A stretch of DNA of 47,878 nt from Didymodactylos carnosus (taxonomy: Eukaryota; Rotifera; Eurotatoria; Philodinida; Philodinidae), in assembly GCA_905250885.1 (NCBI GenBank), contig CAJNOQ010000528.1:1-47878 (forward strand), written 5' to 3'. The translations under genes and the position numbers were made by a program. A model generated the notes under the pieces. That model had not been told where the DNA came from. It searched no databases and was given only the letters and a program-made list of their open reading frames with translations. Shown one piece after another: positions 11,390-25,138 of this stretch. Numbering within the stretch: the stretch's first letter is position 1; the number at the start of each line of letters is the position of its first letter.

Positions 11390-12265
11390 CCGGTTGCCAT
11401 AGTTCGATATCAGCCATTTTATTGGCCGGTGTGCAAGGAATTTCGTTGATGTCGAAAAGTGCGCGGCGATGCCTTTTCAAATTTAACCCCACCATCACTC
11501 GATAAATTGACACTTTCATGCTCTCTACTGCGCATTGAAGAACATGTTAAATTGCTGGGAGTTTATTTGACACACGACCTGAACTGGAAACATCATATAT
11601 GTAAAGTGAGCACAAAATGCAGGCAAATGTTGGAAATGATGAGTCGAGCTTTTGGGACTGCGTCGTCTTCATTGCGGCTACACATCTAGATATCTAGATG
11701 TGTTAATTGTGACGTTGGCGCCGTCGTACACGAAGTTTCTTTTTCAAGTTTTACCCCGCCGCCGCTTTTCTCAAAACTTTTTCAAAAATCTTTGAAAAAG
11801 AATCATTGAAAATTAGAACTTTTCTGTGCTATTAACTAGAGTAATTTGCAAAAAACAGAAATACACATTATATTGATATTTACCTCTAAAATGTATTATA
11901 TAGAACATTGATGGATGAACGCTGTTCCGTTCTTCTTGCGTCTCCTTTTACTACCATTCTATAGCCCACGTCTTTGCCTCACCAGTATGGTGGTCAGTCG
12001 TTGTGAAAGTTACTTTACGCCGTGAACTAAACAGTAGATATGATTTAGTTAAAAAGTTGAAGTTACCAGATCTCGCAATGAGGAGAAAATACTTTAGACT
12101 CTTCCACATGCATAAAATCATGACAGGAAAAAGCACGTTGTCCCGGAAAGAATAAGTAACAAGTGTCTTTGAGAAATTTCATCATTTTCTTTAAAAACTC
12201 TTCAATCATCATTCATTCCAAAAATCATTGCTAACTGGAATAGACTGCCTAGATAAGTAATAGTG
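11390..12265 (+). pseudogene. Degraded 3' end of a non-LTR retrotransposon (reverse transcriptase tail)
   Basis: The frame at 11459-11689 contains RIEEHVKLLGVYLTHDLNWK followed by HHICKVSTKC. This is the well-known motif after the RT fingers/palm in Jockey/L1-like elements (KLLGV.LD..L.W..HI). Further pieces in other frames fit the same protein's C-terminus: ELNSRYDLVKKLKLPDLAMR, then RRKYFRLFHMHKIM at about 12020-12150, and FIPKIIANWNRLP at about 12210-12255. Stops and frame changes separate them, so it is dead. The RT catalytic core and endonuclease are missing upstream, which is typical of 5' truncation. No intact product is possible. Confidence 0.75.
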
Positions 12266-12999
12266 GTGTTTGCCTTAAAATGTTTTAAGTGAGCTTTGAC
12301 GAACTATGATCTGTCATCTTATGTATTTATCTGTTGAAACAGTTGTGTTTGTAATATCAAATGCGTATCAATAGTTTCATTCTTTTTCTCTCATTTGCCA
12401 TATACTCATTTCTTTTTGTTCATCATGTTTTAGTATTCATTTTTATTTGTTTATTGTTTTTTTTTAGTGTTATTGGAGCTAAGCGAGATGCTTTTAATAT
12501 CTTTGCTATTCGCGAAAATAAATTGAATTTGGTTCTGACAATATATAATACAAACTGAAAGTTAATGTTTTTGAACATACTCTGGCTGCTTGTTAGTAAC
12601 TGCTTTACTATTATTACATGGAGTAATAATAACATAAATGTAAATGTAGTATGTTTGAACAAAAAGTATTTAGAAAAACTGACAGCATACTTGACATCAG
12701 ATAAGAGTAACAATCTTTGGATGATTCACTCGCATACCGCGTGTAAGGTGTTTTTGTGCTATAAAATTATCGTAATGAATTTGCAAACATTCAACATCCT
12801 GTTCTGTTAAATGCGTTTTACTTTTATGCGTTCATAGATATCTGTCTGCAATTAAGAAGAAGAATATTCAATTCTGATTCATCTTATAATACACAACTGT
12901 ATAAAACTATATTAGAAGAAAAAGAGATACAAAATTGTTTTGGAGATTAGTTTTAATAAAGGTAAAAATAACACACATTATTCTATTTATAATATAGAA
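12266..12999. other. Intergenic, downstream of UQCC2
   Basis: Open frames on both strands here are short, AT-driven and hydrophobic with no recognisable family. It probably includes LINE 3' UTR remnants and the UQCC2 3' UTR (minus strand). Confidence 0.4.
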
Positions 13000-13335
13000 T
13001 CACTTCAATCTTTTTGCAAATTTTTTATTCATTTCTAAACTTTTGTTTGATAATATCCAACGTATTTGTTCAGCACTCATACCAGATGCCGTCCAGTCTC
13101 GGTCACGCGGATAGGTATCACGAATTTCATTTGATATCAAATATTTCATATCACTATAAAATTTCGTCCAATATGCGACATCAACAGATGAATTTTCACC
13201 ACTACTAAATGAATCAGAAAATTGTTTGCGTAACGCTTCACCTAAATCTCGACCAGTTTTCGATTTATCTATTGGCCATTGTTTAAATAAACGTATTAAA
13301 TCAAAATACAATTGCGACACGTTTTTCTGCGCCAT
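13000..13335 (-). CDS. UQCC2: Ubiquinol-cytochrome c reductase complex assembly factor 2
   Basis: A single coding exon of 111 residues. The pattern FKQWPIDKSKTGRDLGEALR matches the UQCC2 (Cbp6/MNF1) signature WP.D..K.GRDLG..LR. It is followed by GEN, by YPR.RD, and by SGMSAEQIRWIL, as in vertebrate UQCC2 (SGLS..EY..IL). Length is close to the human protein (126 aa). The family binds newly made cytochrome b in the mitochondrial matrix with UQCC1 during complex III assembly. The ATG was chosen because an acceptor (TTTCTAG) lies 10 nt upstream. It is divergently oriented to PBRM1, about 2.2 kb away. Confidence 0.85.
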   Translation of the reverse strand: MAQKNVSQLYFDLIRLFKQWPIDKSKTGRDLGEALRKQFSDSFSSGENSSVDVAYWTKFYSDMKYLISNEIRDTYPRDRDWTASGMSAEQIRWILSNKSLEMNKKFAKRLK

Positions 13336-13345
13336 ATGAGCACTT

Positions 13346-15497
13346 CTAGAAACATACAAAAATAAGTGAATAGAAAGGTCAATAATGCTTAATAAAAACA
13401 TAAGATGAATAAGTGTGATCAGTCAAGAATAAATTTGTTTAAAAAATCCGTATTTTGCTGCGTACTACATTAACAACATGAGACAGAATCCGGTAATCTT
13501 TTTTAAAGCAAAACATTGACAACAAAACGAGAAGATATCATGATTAGAATAGACTTTGAACTAAACTAAAGACACATTCTCGCTCAAACATGCTATTTCA
13601 AAATTCTGTTTCGAAGTAAAAGTGCTTACACAGTATCAAAAAACGAAAGAAGCTTAAAAACGGACGCTTTCTCTTAAATGAGCAATCTCTGCTTATATTG
13701 TATCCAGTCGTACTCATTGCTACCAAACTATGTGAGGTATTTGTACCGTTCAGATTCCAATAAGTGTATCACCTAAGGAAATGAATAGCCTGACCTATAA
13801 CATGTACAATGTGTTTTTTTGCCATTGATCCTCAAATACTACAACTCAATGATTCCACCTGTATAATCGGAAAAGTTGTTCCGTTTTCATACTCTTTTGA
13901 CTGCTGTACTTTCGCATTTAATTTCACCATTGTAGTCTGGTATATCATACAATGGTATGGATAGAGATAGAGCAAAAAGCATTTTTGTACTTTTTTCATT
14001 TTAAGGTAAAGAAGTTAACTGAATAAAATTCAAACAGAGAGAACAAATGAGATTTCATTTCTTAGTTTTATTTTGTTATAATTTTTCAGAATTCCGAGAT
14101 ATTTATTATTCTACATTATCGAAGACGATTCTACAAACTTATTCATTTAAAATATGCTATTTTTTTTTTCGATATAATAACATATCATAATCTTATAACT
14201 ACCTGCTCTGATCGATTCATGCTAGATGGTAGCACTACAACTAGTATGATTGTATCCTAAGCAAAAAAGTGCGCTTGTTCTTTTATTTTTTTGTCTCAAT
14301 CAGTACCTTTTTCTTAACAACTTTTTCATTGGTTTAATTGTGTGCAAACTGTAACTTCCGTTAGATGTCAGCTTTTTTGCATAACTCAGAGATCTTGTTT
14401 TATATTTTATAATCTATTACTATCCAGGACTAAAGTGAAAGAAAATAAAAAGATAGTAGAGTATTCACTTGTGTATTACTCATGCTGATTTGCTAAGGTT
14501 CTGGAACTCAGTATAAAATATGGATTCACAGTGACACTTTTCAGGTCACGTCAAGTCAAATACAGTACAACGATTGTATGTGGGTGACCTTGGAAAGGTT
14601 TGCAGTTTGTTATAAAGTGAGATGTGAAATGAGTAGAAATGTTTAAAAATTATTAGAAGGATGCAGTTAGTAATAATACAAGAGGCTTGCGTAGATCTTA
14701 GACTTCTGAGGACTATGAGCAGGTCCATCGTCATGAATTTTCGGCTTCAGAATGTTTTTTTTTGTCAATTTCTTTCCATAAACTCCTCTTATTGATGATA
14801 GGGATGTTAGTTTAGGTAGGAAGATATTTATTATTGAGAAATTGTCGATGGACAATATAGGAAAAAAGGGACAAATGCCTGAAATTAAAGCATTATGATC
14901 TATTCTTCAAAAGCCAAGATAGATCATTGAACAACTATTTACTGGCTTTATAAGAAAATGACTCTGCTCAAAAATTCAATGCCGTGTTTCCACTTCGGAA
15001 ATCTGATTTTCACTGTTTTTATCTGGAACAATGATAGTAAATCGAGGAAACATATTTTGCTTAAAAATCTCATAAAAAATACTGCACCGCAGCCCATCTG
15101 TGGAGAATAAGCATGCTCTTCATTCATTATGCAAAGGGTCGTCTGTCCAAAACAGAAATAATCTCTTTCCGAAGCGCATGAACTTTCTTACAGAATTGAT
15201 GAACTATCAATATAACGTGAACTCTCACTGTTGTTGTAATCGTTGTTCTGAATCGTCAAGTTAACTTCGCGTCTTTCGTCTTCTAAATACAATAATACAT
15301 CCACTGCTCACCAAAAAATCTTTTCTTATTGTACCGTTTACCCAAACCGTGCTACAGCACGTGTGTCACTGTGAGAAGCGCTCTGAATTTGAAAATGAAT
15401 TTAGTTTTTATTTTATAACACAATATCTATGTTGATTAATTTATGTAAAGTTGTTGATCTATTCTGATTCGTTTCTCAAGCTAATATTTCATTTTAG
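13346..15497. other. Intergenic between divergent UQCC2 and PBRM1
   Basis: No supported gene. A small hairpin (CCATTGTA, loop, TACAATGG) lies at about 13929-13957. Presumably holds the promoters of both flanking genes and any leader exons. No tRNA or repeat array recognised. Confidence 0.4.
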
Positions 15498-15537
15498 ATC
15501 TTAAATCTTGCTTCCGTTTTGTTGGCTGTTTCATCTA

Positions 15538-18500
15538 ATGCCAAAACGATTGTATAGTACAAATGATCGTGATGAAGATGCTGATCCTAACTTCGTATCA
15601 AATAAGCGATCTCGTCGATTAGAACGTGAAACGGTAAATAGCCTAAAATATGCCTATGATAAAACAAATATTATTATGATTAATATTATTGCTTATTTAT
15701 TTACAGAATGAAATTTGCCAAGGACTATATGATGCTCTGCGATCATACAAGAATGAAGATGGACGAATTATTTGCGAAAGTTTTATCCGTTTACCAAGTA
15801 AACGGTACGTTACCTTTCTCTTTCGAAAAGAGGGCTCTTTCTCAAACATATTTTGTCTCTTTCTTTAGAACACATGCAGAATATTATACCGTTGTAAAGC
15901 AACCAATCGATTTATTGAGAATACAACAAAAAATTCGCACTGACGAATATAGAAACCTATCTCAATTTAGCGAAGATATACAGTTATTAGTGACTAATTC
16001 AAAATCCTATTATAAAGTACGATTGTGTTATGCTTGGCTGTTTTCTTTGTCTAAATGTTCGATGCGTTTAGAAAAATTCAACAGAATGGCGGGATGCTGT
16101 TGATCTATGGAATTATTACAATACAAAAAAATCAGAAGCAGTTGGTCTTATTTCACATGATGCAGAACATAGCAATGACAGTATACATAAGAGACGACAG
16201 TCATTACGAAAGGTAATAGTTTTCGTGAAAAAAAACACATTTTAAAGACTAATGAACATCATTAATACTAAATATATTTTTTGCAGCCATTTGACAGTGA
16301 TAATATGGAAAATGATAATGACTCTGAAAGTAAAGCAAGTGATTCAACAATAAATGAAGATACATCAGATCAACAAATTCATACAAATTTATCTGCTCCA
16401 ACATCTGGTCGAAGAAGACGAAGAAAATTAGTGGAACAAGAAAATTCTTTAGTCAATGGTGAAATTACAGCTGCTAAATCAGATGATAGTAATTCAGTTG
16501 AACAATCACAACAACAAAACATCGATCCGTACTATCTTGAAGAATTTTTCACAGCTATTTATAATGCAAAAGTAGATGACCGACCCATGTCTGATATATT
16601 TTTATTTGTACCATCACGTAAAGTAAGATTAAAACATTTTTGTCACATTTGATAATACAAGTTATTCTTTATTTGTTTAGTTGTATCCCGATTATTATGA
16701 AATAATAAAAGAACCAATTGATTTAAAAATGATAGCAAAAAAAATTCAGTTAAAGGAATACATATCATTAGAAAATATGGAAAATGACCTTTTATTAATG
16801 GTTTCTAACGCAAAAAAATATAATGATCCAAAATCTCAAATATACAAAGTAAACATTCTTCATTTATCTTTAGAAGTGTCTAACAATCAATATTTGTTTT
16901 GTAGGACGCATGTTCACTTAAAAAAACGATTATAAATGTTCGAAATGAACTAGATACGGCAAGAAAGACTTCAAAATCATCAAATGATCGATTAAGGTTT
17001 ATAGATAAATAATCGATATGTACATTATATTTTATTATTGTTATTTTTATTTTAGACCCCGAGAACGTGATGAATTATTATCAGCTGAAGTCCACCAATT
17101 AGAATATCCTCTCGATGAAGATGTAGTAATAACCTATTCTAACGACGATGTTGATTCTGGTACGAAAAGAAAATTTTGTTATAATTAATTGCATATAGAA
17201 TATTTTTGGTGGTTGTTGTTTTAGAAGGAAGTTCATTGGGTGAAGACGAAGATTCTTTTCGTTTATTATATAATGCTGTCAAGAGTTATAAACTTGGTGT
17301 CCAAAGTTTAATTGATCCATTCATGAAATTACCAAATAAAAGGTGATCATTAAACTAGCCATAAAACATGGAAACAGATTTCTTTTAGTTTAAGTTTTCA
17401 ATGTTTAATAGTTGGGAAAAGAGTTTTCGTTTAGTACAATTGACTATTTATGTATTTCTACGATATTCTAAACTATTTCAGATTTTATCCTGATTATTAT
17501 GAAGAAATCAAACGACCAATAGCCATGTCATTGATTAAAAATCATATCAAAGTAATTGTAGTGTACTTATTTTGTGAAAATTAGCTTTAGTCGGTGTTAT
17601 GGAACATTTTAGAAAAATCGTTATGTCTCTCTGGCCGATTTGGTTGATGATTTGCAGCTGATGTTTGCAAATGCTATGCAATATAATCAAGAAGGTTCAT
17701 TAATCTATAATGTATGTGCATAATTTTGTTTCAAATTCTAGTTCCCGTATCATTTTCCGTTTCACTTCTTTAGAGTGCAAAAAAATTACTTGATCTGGCT
17801 CTTTTAAAAGCACACGAATTAGGTTATGACGAACGTAAACGTTCAAAGAATTATCGCAATATAATTGTACGTAGAAAAACAGCGTTATCAATTTTTAATC
17901 GATGCATCCAGTCTTTTGCTTTCTCACTTTAGACTAATATAAAGGATGAACCGTTTGAATCATCACCTACAAATTATGGATCACATCGCTATAATGATAC
18001 GAGTGGAACAGTGACACGAACACCTTATGTAAGTTGCTCAGAGATCGATATCCGTTGTGCACTCAAAGAAAGACTATCAGTAATTGTTTTTCAAACTGTA
18101 TACTATCGGGAAAATATTTTTAAACTTTTATCAAAACGATATGTATTTTTCGTTCTATTTAAAAATATAGAACAGAAAAAACATCATTTTCATCGTACGT
18201 TCTTCAAAACTATCTCTTTTTAGGCGCAAAAAGTTAATATTTAACTAATTTCAAAATCTCACTAGATATCTTGAAACTTTTAGATGATATTCCAAGACAA
18301 GAATAGCATAATTGCTTGAAATACCAAGAAAATACATAGACAATCTTACAATTTAAGAAGGTTTTTCTAGAAAATTTTACAAATTTGTACGAAAAGAAAA
18401 GGAAGCCTTATATTTTTTTTTTACACTTGGTACAATGTGAAATAAGTATATTTGAGTATTTTCTGTCTAATATCGCTTGTTTTCTTTGCATGATCTAATT

Positions 18501-21500
18501 AATAAGTTTTTTCTGATAGATGTTGTACAGTATCAATTTTCAAATATTTTTCCAACTGATATTTTTTCTTTAAACGACTAGTAGTATAAAACTTCTGTTA
18601 TTCACTTAAGATTACTGGTCAACGTGGTCGTCCACCGAAAAAGGCGGTCAAATACACCGAACAAAATATTCGTACCATATATAGTTTTATACGTGATTAT
18701 CGAGTAAGTTTGTCCATATGACTGACTACTCATGATTTGAGTATATGTAAATTTTTCCTGTTTAGGAAAATGATATTTCATTGATTACACCTTATTTACA
18801 ACTACCATCAGCATCAGACTATCCCGATTATTATGATGTGATACAAACACCGATCGATATGGATATAATCAAAGATAGAATGGAAAAAGGAATGGTATGT
18901 TATTCAAATTTGTTTTCTTTTCTTTTCTTTGCTTTAAAATATACATGTATTACTATCTTAGTATAAACGTGAGCAAGATCTCGTTGATGATTTATTGAAA
19001 ATGTTTAAAAATGCAAAAAAATATAATATGGAAAATTCATCAATATACATTAATGCTTGTAAATTAGAACGTGTTTTAAATGAACAGTATCGAATATTAA
19101 TGGCCAAAAAAGAAGTGGCTTTATTGAATTTTAATGCATCAACATCACCAGCATCCACAACCAATCGTTCAACAGAACAAGGATCAACGAAATCGTATAA
19201 AAAGTATTTAGAAACATTTTTGTTTTGTCTAGTAATACACATACAATTTCTTTAGATGTTTGAGCTTTTCAAGTTTAAAAAGTTTGCAAGATAAATTAAA
19301 TTATTTATTTAACGCCATCAAACATCATAAATCTCGTCAAGGACGTATGTTATCAACAGAATTTTTAACATTGCCATCGAAAGCAGATTATCCAGATTAT
19401 TATGAAATAATTGAACGACCAATCGACATTCAACGAATACAACAAAAACTGTCTGCAGCACTCTATTTATCATTAAACGACTTAATTAATGATATTCAAT
19501 TAATGTTGGAAAATGCGTGTCTTTATAATGAACCTGGTTCCACAATTTATAAAGTAGATGATGATGATGATGATGATTCCTTTTCATCTGATTTTTCTTT
19601 ATCAATTTTTTCCTTCTTTTAGGACTCATTGTCGTTACAGCGTGTTTTGATAGAAAGAAAACGTGAATTAACTAGTGATGACCAAAATATTCCGGATGTA
19701 CAATTACTTGTCGGAGAATTAATGCTTCATTTGTTTATTGCAACGTTTAATCATGAGGCAAGTAAAAAAGCAGAGAAAAAAGAATGTCGGTAAAGGATCG
19801 GAATGTATAGGGTTAAAAATCGGCCCACTCTCTTTTTCGAGTAAAAATGCTATCGATTCGTGTGTTTTGTTAGCCTCTTTGAGTGTAAGAAGAATGAGAG
19901 AAGTAGCGTTTAGTCATCATGTAGGGCTGATTTTGAGGTTGCTGATGGGAATGGTATTGTCGAGAAATTAACGACATTTTAGTGAACAAATGTATCTGAT
20001 ATCATCTGGGATGGAATACTGCTGCGTTTTTCGTTAACAGGAAGCCATTTTTGCCCTTGAAATTCTCCACAAATAGAACTAGTCAGAATACCTTGACTGG
20101 TTGAGCCAATCTGCACAGACATGCAAAAAGAAGCGTTCGTACTGAAAAAGCGTTCGTACTGAAAACACCAGCGTAGCACTCTTTTAGTCAATACTTTCTG
20201 TCAAAACGAAAAATGATACATTTCTGAATACGAAAATAAGATATCTCCTGGCCGTCTATAACGCTCTTTCACCAAACTACAGTCGATTTACGAATGGCTA
20301 CAAAGGACGCGAAAATTATCAGCGTTATAGACGGCCGGGAGATATCTTATTTTGCTCACAATTCTTTGCTCTATTAAGCTATGTGGTTTGGAAAATTTTC
20401 TGACCAAAAACCAAAGACTTGGTTTTCTGGCAGTTTCCAAAAACTTTATTATCAAGTTTTGTCATAAAATGGCGATATGCATCTCATCTGATAGAAAATC
20501 TTTGAGCTATTCAAAACAGTATTTAGATTTGTTCCAGCTTTTACTGAAAAATCAAAAAGAAAGGAGTTCTTATGATTGTAACACGCTGTACTGCGTAAGT
20601 AACACCCAAACGTTTCGTTTGCATATCTTTAATGACTGGCCCCACCTGTCTAGATATTTTGATCAGCTCTGTTGGTAGAGAATTTCATGGGCTATCCATT
20701 GGTGTTCTTTTGAAAAATATATAGTTTTCCATTAAAACAGAAAAGACTTCTAAAAGAGTGTTCTGCAGCTGTTTTCCGTAGTCCAACGCGTTTTCTATAT
20801 GGTTTTCTTTTAGGACGAAGCATGTCGATGTTTTAGTGATTCATTTGCTGAATTACCAGAGCGCGTCGAAAATGAACCGTAAGTATATTATATGCCAATT
20901 TTCTAACTATTTTTTGAAATAATCATTATTATTTTGCCTTGTTTATTTAACAGATTTGAATTTCCATACACATTTGACTTTGTAAAACGAAATCTTGATC
21001 GAGTACGTTCGATTTTATTCTGAACTCTTAACACATGTCTTTTTTCTATTTTTTTTTGTACTTTAGAAACGATATCGTCGTCTAGATGTTTTTCAAGATG
21101 ATATGTTCAAAGTATTTGAACGTGCCCGAAAACTCAGTAGACTTGATTCACAGGTAAGTTGCACCCGTACTGTCCATTATTTAGTTCTGTATTTTTATCT
21201 TGTTTTTTTATTCTAGTTGTATGAAGATTCTATTGAATTACAAACGTATTTCATACATACAAGAGACGACATGTGCTGCCAAGGAAAATTATTAAACTCT
21301 CCAGCATTATTCTATAATGAAACGAGTTTAACTCAAGATATAGCGAAAGAACGAAATGAAAAAGGCTTAAATAACAGTATAAATCCAGATTTTGATGAAA
21401 ACAAAGAAGAAAAAGCAAAAGTAACTGTCCCAGAAAAATATTTTTCGAGCAATGAAAAAAGACTATCCTTTTATTGTTTAAATTCTTTATTTTAGCAATC

Positions 21501-24500
21501 TTTACCATCATCGGCTGAACGGAGTTCATCGTTGAAAGGACAAACATTTTATTTGGGTGATTTTGTCTATATTGAACCACGGTAAGTGAGTGAAGTAAAA
21601 AGAATCATAGATTATAAGTTCTTATTGTTCTTTTAGAGAAGAAGTATGTGAGCCACATATTGTTTGTATTGAATCATTCTCTCAAGAGAACAATGAAGAT
21701 TATGTGAATGGTCTTTGGTTTTATCGTCCAGATGAAACTTATCATTTACCAACGAGAAAATTTTTAAAACAAGAAGTATTTTTAACTAATATTGTTGAAA
21801 GTGTTCCTGTATCAAAAATAATTGGTCATTGTTATGTATCACATGTCAAAGATTATTTTAAATATCGTCCCGTTGTCATTAATCAAACAACGACAAGTAT
21901 ACATTTTGATGATGAAAAAGATGTTTACGTTTGTGAATCACGTTATAATACAAAAACAAAAATGTTTAAAAAGATCAAATTATGGAATATGCCAGGGAAT
22001 AATTGTGTTAAATTAGTACAACGAATTAAACCATTGGAAGCTAATCGAGATGTCTCTAGTTTTGTCAAAAATGAACAATCTACTTCACAAGATGAACAAC
22101 AACGTCAACAAGATCTTTCTGATTTGAATGATCCATTATTTTTATCATCAACTGAAACAATTGAAAAACTTAAACATACTCTACCGATTAATTATTCATC
22201 TACTGGAAAATTAAATGATAGTCTAACACAAGAGCAAGAACAATCAACAGTAATTAAACAGTATTATGAACAAGTAGCATTTTCAAATAAAGATTATTAT
22301 AAATTAGGTCTGTATAAAAAATCTGATTGAAAATTTAATCAATTTTACCTCTTTATCTCATTAAGGTGATTATGTGTATATTTCAAGTGGTACAAACGAA
22401 ATCAATAATAATAACTCGGAGAAGCGTCTCATTTTGAGGATTGACAAAATATGGAAAGAAAATGAGTAAACACTTTACCTCAGTTATTCTCGACTATATG
22501 CAGATTAATAATAATTTGTGCTTTTGTTTTCTTTTGTTTTTCAAGAAATCCATTTGCAATGTGTGGTTCATTATTTCTTCGACCCTGTGATATCACGAAT
22601 CGAGAACAATTAATTTTCACAACGAAAGCAAATTATGGTAAAGAAGTGGTGAAATGTGATAATAGCAATACAATAATTACAGTGACAAATATTATCAGCA
22701 AATGTTCTGTATTGTCTTTAAAACATTATTGTACATGTAAGCAATTTAACTACAACCATTTGTTTATTTTCAATATACCTAAATCTTTATCTATTTTAGC
22801 TCGCACAACTGAGATACCCGAATCAGATGTCTACTTGTGTGAATCGAAATACGTCAATGATGATCAGAGTATCAGAAAATTATCCAAAGGATTGAAGGTA
22901 AAATTTCAGTACAAATAAATCATTGTCTTTTGTGTATGAATTTTCTACGATAAAACGTTTAGTTCCATTTTATCTAATACTATTCATTAGAATACTTGTG
23001 GCAACAGAAGAGTTTGTTGTATGAGTGAAGAGAAAGAAGAATACTCCGCCTTACGGGTATTATTGCCAGTGTCGGATGCTTCCACCTAATTTCTGCGTTA
23101 AACATCAAAATAACTCAAAACAAAAGTGACTTACGTACAAATTTTTGCAAAAAAAAGTTCAACTAATACAGAATATTTTATAAATTTTATTTTTAGAATA
23201 TGCAGAATGTTGCAATAATTTCATCTTTGTAACCAGTTTTTGCGTTACACCGCTTATATTTTTGCATTTTTTTGCGTAATTTTGGTTTTGGTGACATGGG
23301 CTGACTAATTTTCGATATTTATCTATTTCTTACCAGTCGGAGACACATCGACATAAGTAACCTGCCCAGAGTTAGTATATGCTTCATCTGCGCCAATAGT
23401 CAAACTCTACCTTTAACCCTTACCACTGGCAGCTAATTATACAAAGCGAACAACTTGAACCTTGTATACCTTTCTCCAGCCCTGATAAAAAAATTTTTTC
23501 TTAATAGCAATTGCTAGCTTATGGTGCCAGCTTACACTAGAAAAGAATCCGTTTTTTGATGCAGTACATCGTTATCCTGTTATAGCAATTCTACGATGTT
23601 TATTAATGTCCACGCCTGTGGACATCTGCGGGTAAAGGATTAACGTATGTGACGAATAACACAGTTGTTAAGACAAGCTGCTTTATAAGTAATATCTGTT
23701 TTAACACATGTTTCTATTTATTTCCAGAGACCTTCCTTATCAGCAAAAGCATGTATGGATGAAATTTATAAATTCAAGAAAGAATTTACACTTCGACGAG
23801 TATGTATACACATTTCATACGTTTCAGACGCATGATACATTAATAAATCAACAAGAAATGTAATCTTATACTTTCAAGACTACAAAGAAATTTTCTACGA
23901 TCTTCAGACAGTTTACGGTTTTGTTCAAGCAAGACTCTTATGTCTAACTCGTTAGTATTTAAATTCCAGCCTGAGCACCATACAAGACGATGACTTTTTT
24001 TCTTTAAATCTATGACCATAATCAGAAAAGTTACTTCTATCTTCATATATATTCATATATTCTTAAACTGTAAATGGTATTCCTAGAAAGGTACCATAGC
24101 ATTTCAGTACAAACAACGTTTAAAATTTCCTCCACTTCTGTCTGCTACTTGAATTAAACGAAAACCAAATTTTGAGTTTGAGTACATTTCATATTTTATA
24201 GACAAACGAACATTCCATAATCAATTACTATGGCTATTTCATATTATAATTTCTTTTATTTCTTTTTCTTCGCTGTCGTGTGGCTGTCTCCATAATAATA
24301 ATGTTTTTCCTCTTTGTTTTGCTCATTCTTAGCAAAAATACTCTCTCTTTCTATCCGACCGAATTCTTATCGTCGTCGCCAGTCACTTTATGAAAGTTGA
24401 TTTGATGTATGTACAAAAGTGACGTAAACCCCGCATGAAAAAATTGTGCTGGTCTGCAATTTTTTCTTTCTTTTCTGTATATTATTTTCATCAAAACTGT

Positions 24501-25095
24501 TACTAAGCGAAATGCGAGAAATATTTGTCCATGCATTTATAATGGAAAGAAAAGAAATGAATAAAAAAATAAAAGGCCCGGAATCGTAAAAGAAAATTGG
24601 CGTTCTTCTATATATAAATATATATATATATATATATGTCGTTGGAAGAAGCATAATTGAACACACCATTATATATTGTTAAATATTTTAACTGAGAATA
24701 TATAGAAAAAGATAAAAATAATTTTTATTCAACTGTACAGTTTCTTTTTCTAAATAATTTTAACATTCATTAATTCTCCTCCTTTTCTTGATGTAGTGCG
24801 TAACGGAAAGAAAGAAGATACTATTAAACGCATAATTTTGTATTACGTCTATTTGTTCTGTTTCTGATACAGACAAGAAAAAGAAAAGAAAAATTATCGA
24901 CAACGGACGATTACTATTGTTCTTTCTCGCTTCTGTCATTTTTTACTTACAACAATACAATATAGTAATATTTATCATATACATCTTAATTTATTAATAT
25001 TGTTGCAATTATTAACTCGATTTTTATTTTTTTAAAACAGAAACGAAAGAAAAATAAAATAATAAATCGTTCTTCTTTGTACTCATTCACATACA

Positions 25096-25138
<43 letters not shown>

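Larger units (their letters stand above)
15707..21420 (+). other. PBRM1: Six bromodomains of PBRM1
   Basis: Each domain shows the PDYYE/YYxVI-x-PIDL-type ZA loop and the NAxxYN-type BC loop. BD2 ends NAKKYN, BD3 NAMQYN, BD4 NAKKYN and BD5 NACLYN, all with the acetyl-lysine-binding Asn. BD1 reads NSKSYY, with Tyr in the Asn position as in vertebrate BD1. BD6 (LDVFQDDMFKVFERARKLSR) is the atypical last one and has Ser there. Between BD3 and BD4, exon 18611-18703 encodes RGRPPKK, an AT-hook-like DNA-binding motif. Confidence 0.85.
21496..23799 (+). other. PBRM1: Tandem BAH domains of PBRM1
   Basis: BAH1 runs from GDFVYIEPR through FYRPDETYHLPTRKFL, then EVF and VYVCESRYNTKTKMFKKIK. BAH2 runs from GDYVYISSG through LFLRPCDI to DVYLCESKYVNDDQSIRKLS. 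A low-complexity Gln/Ser/Thr linker separates them. The spacing and closing CES.Y motifs are those of animal PBRM1. BAH domains are protein and nucleosome interaction modules. Confidence 0.85.

Noticed and set aside
20352-20678. 108-codon frame in the PBRM1 intron
   Set aside because: It has no recognisable family, lies within an intron containing repeat debris, and starts inside a hairpin arm.
24608-25135. Centromeric or replication-origin role of the AT-rich runs
   Set aside because: They are simple AT microsatellites inside an intron; nothing else supports such a role.
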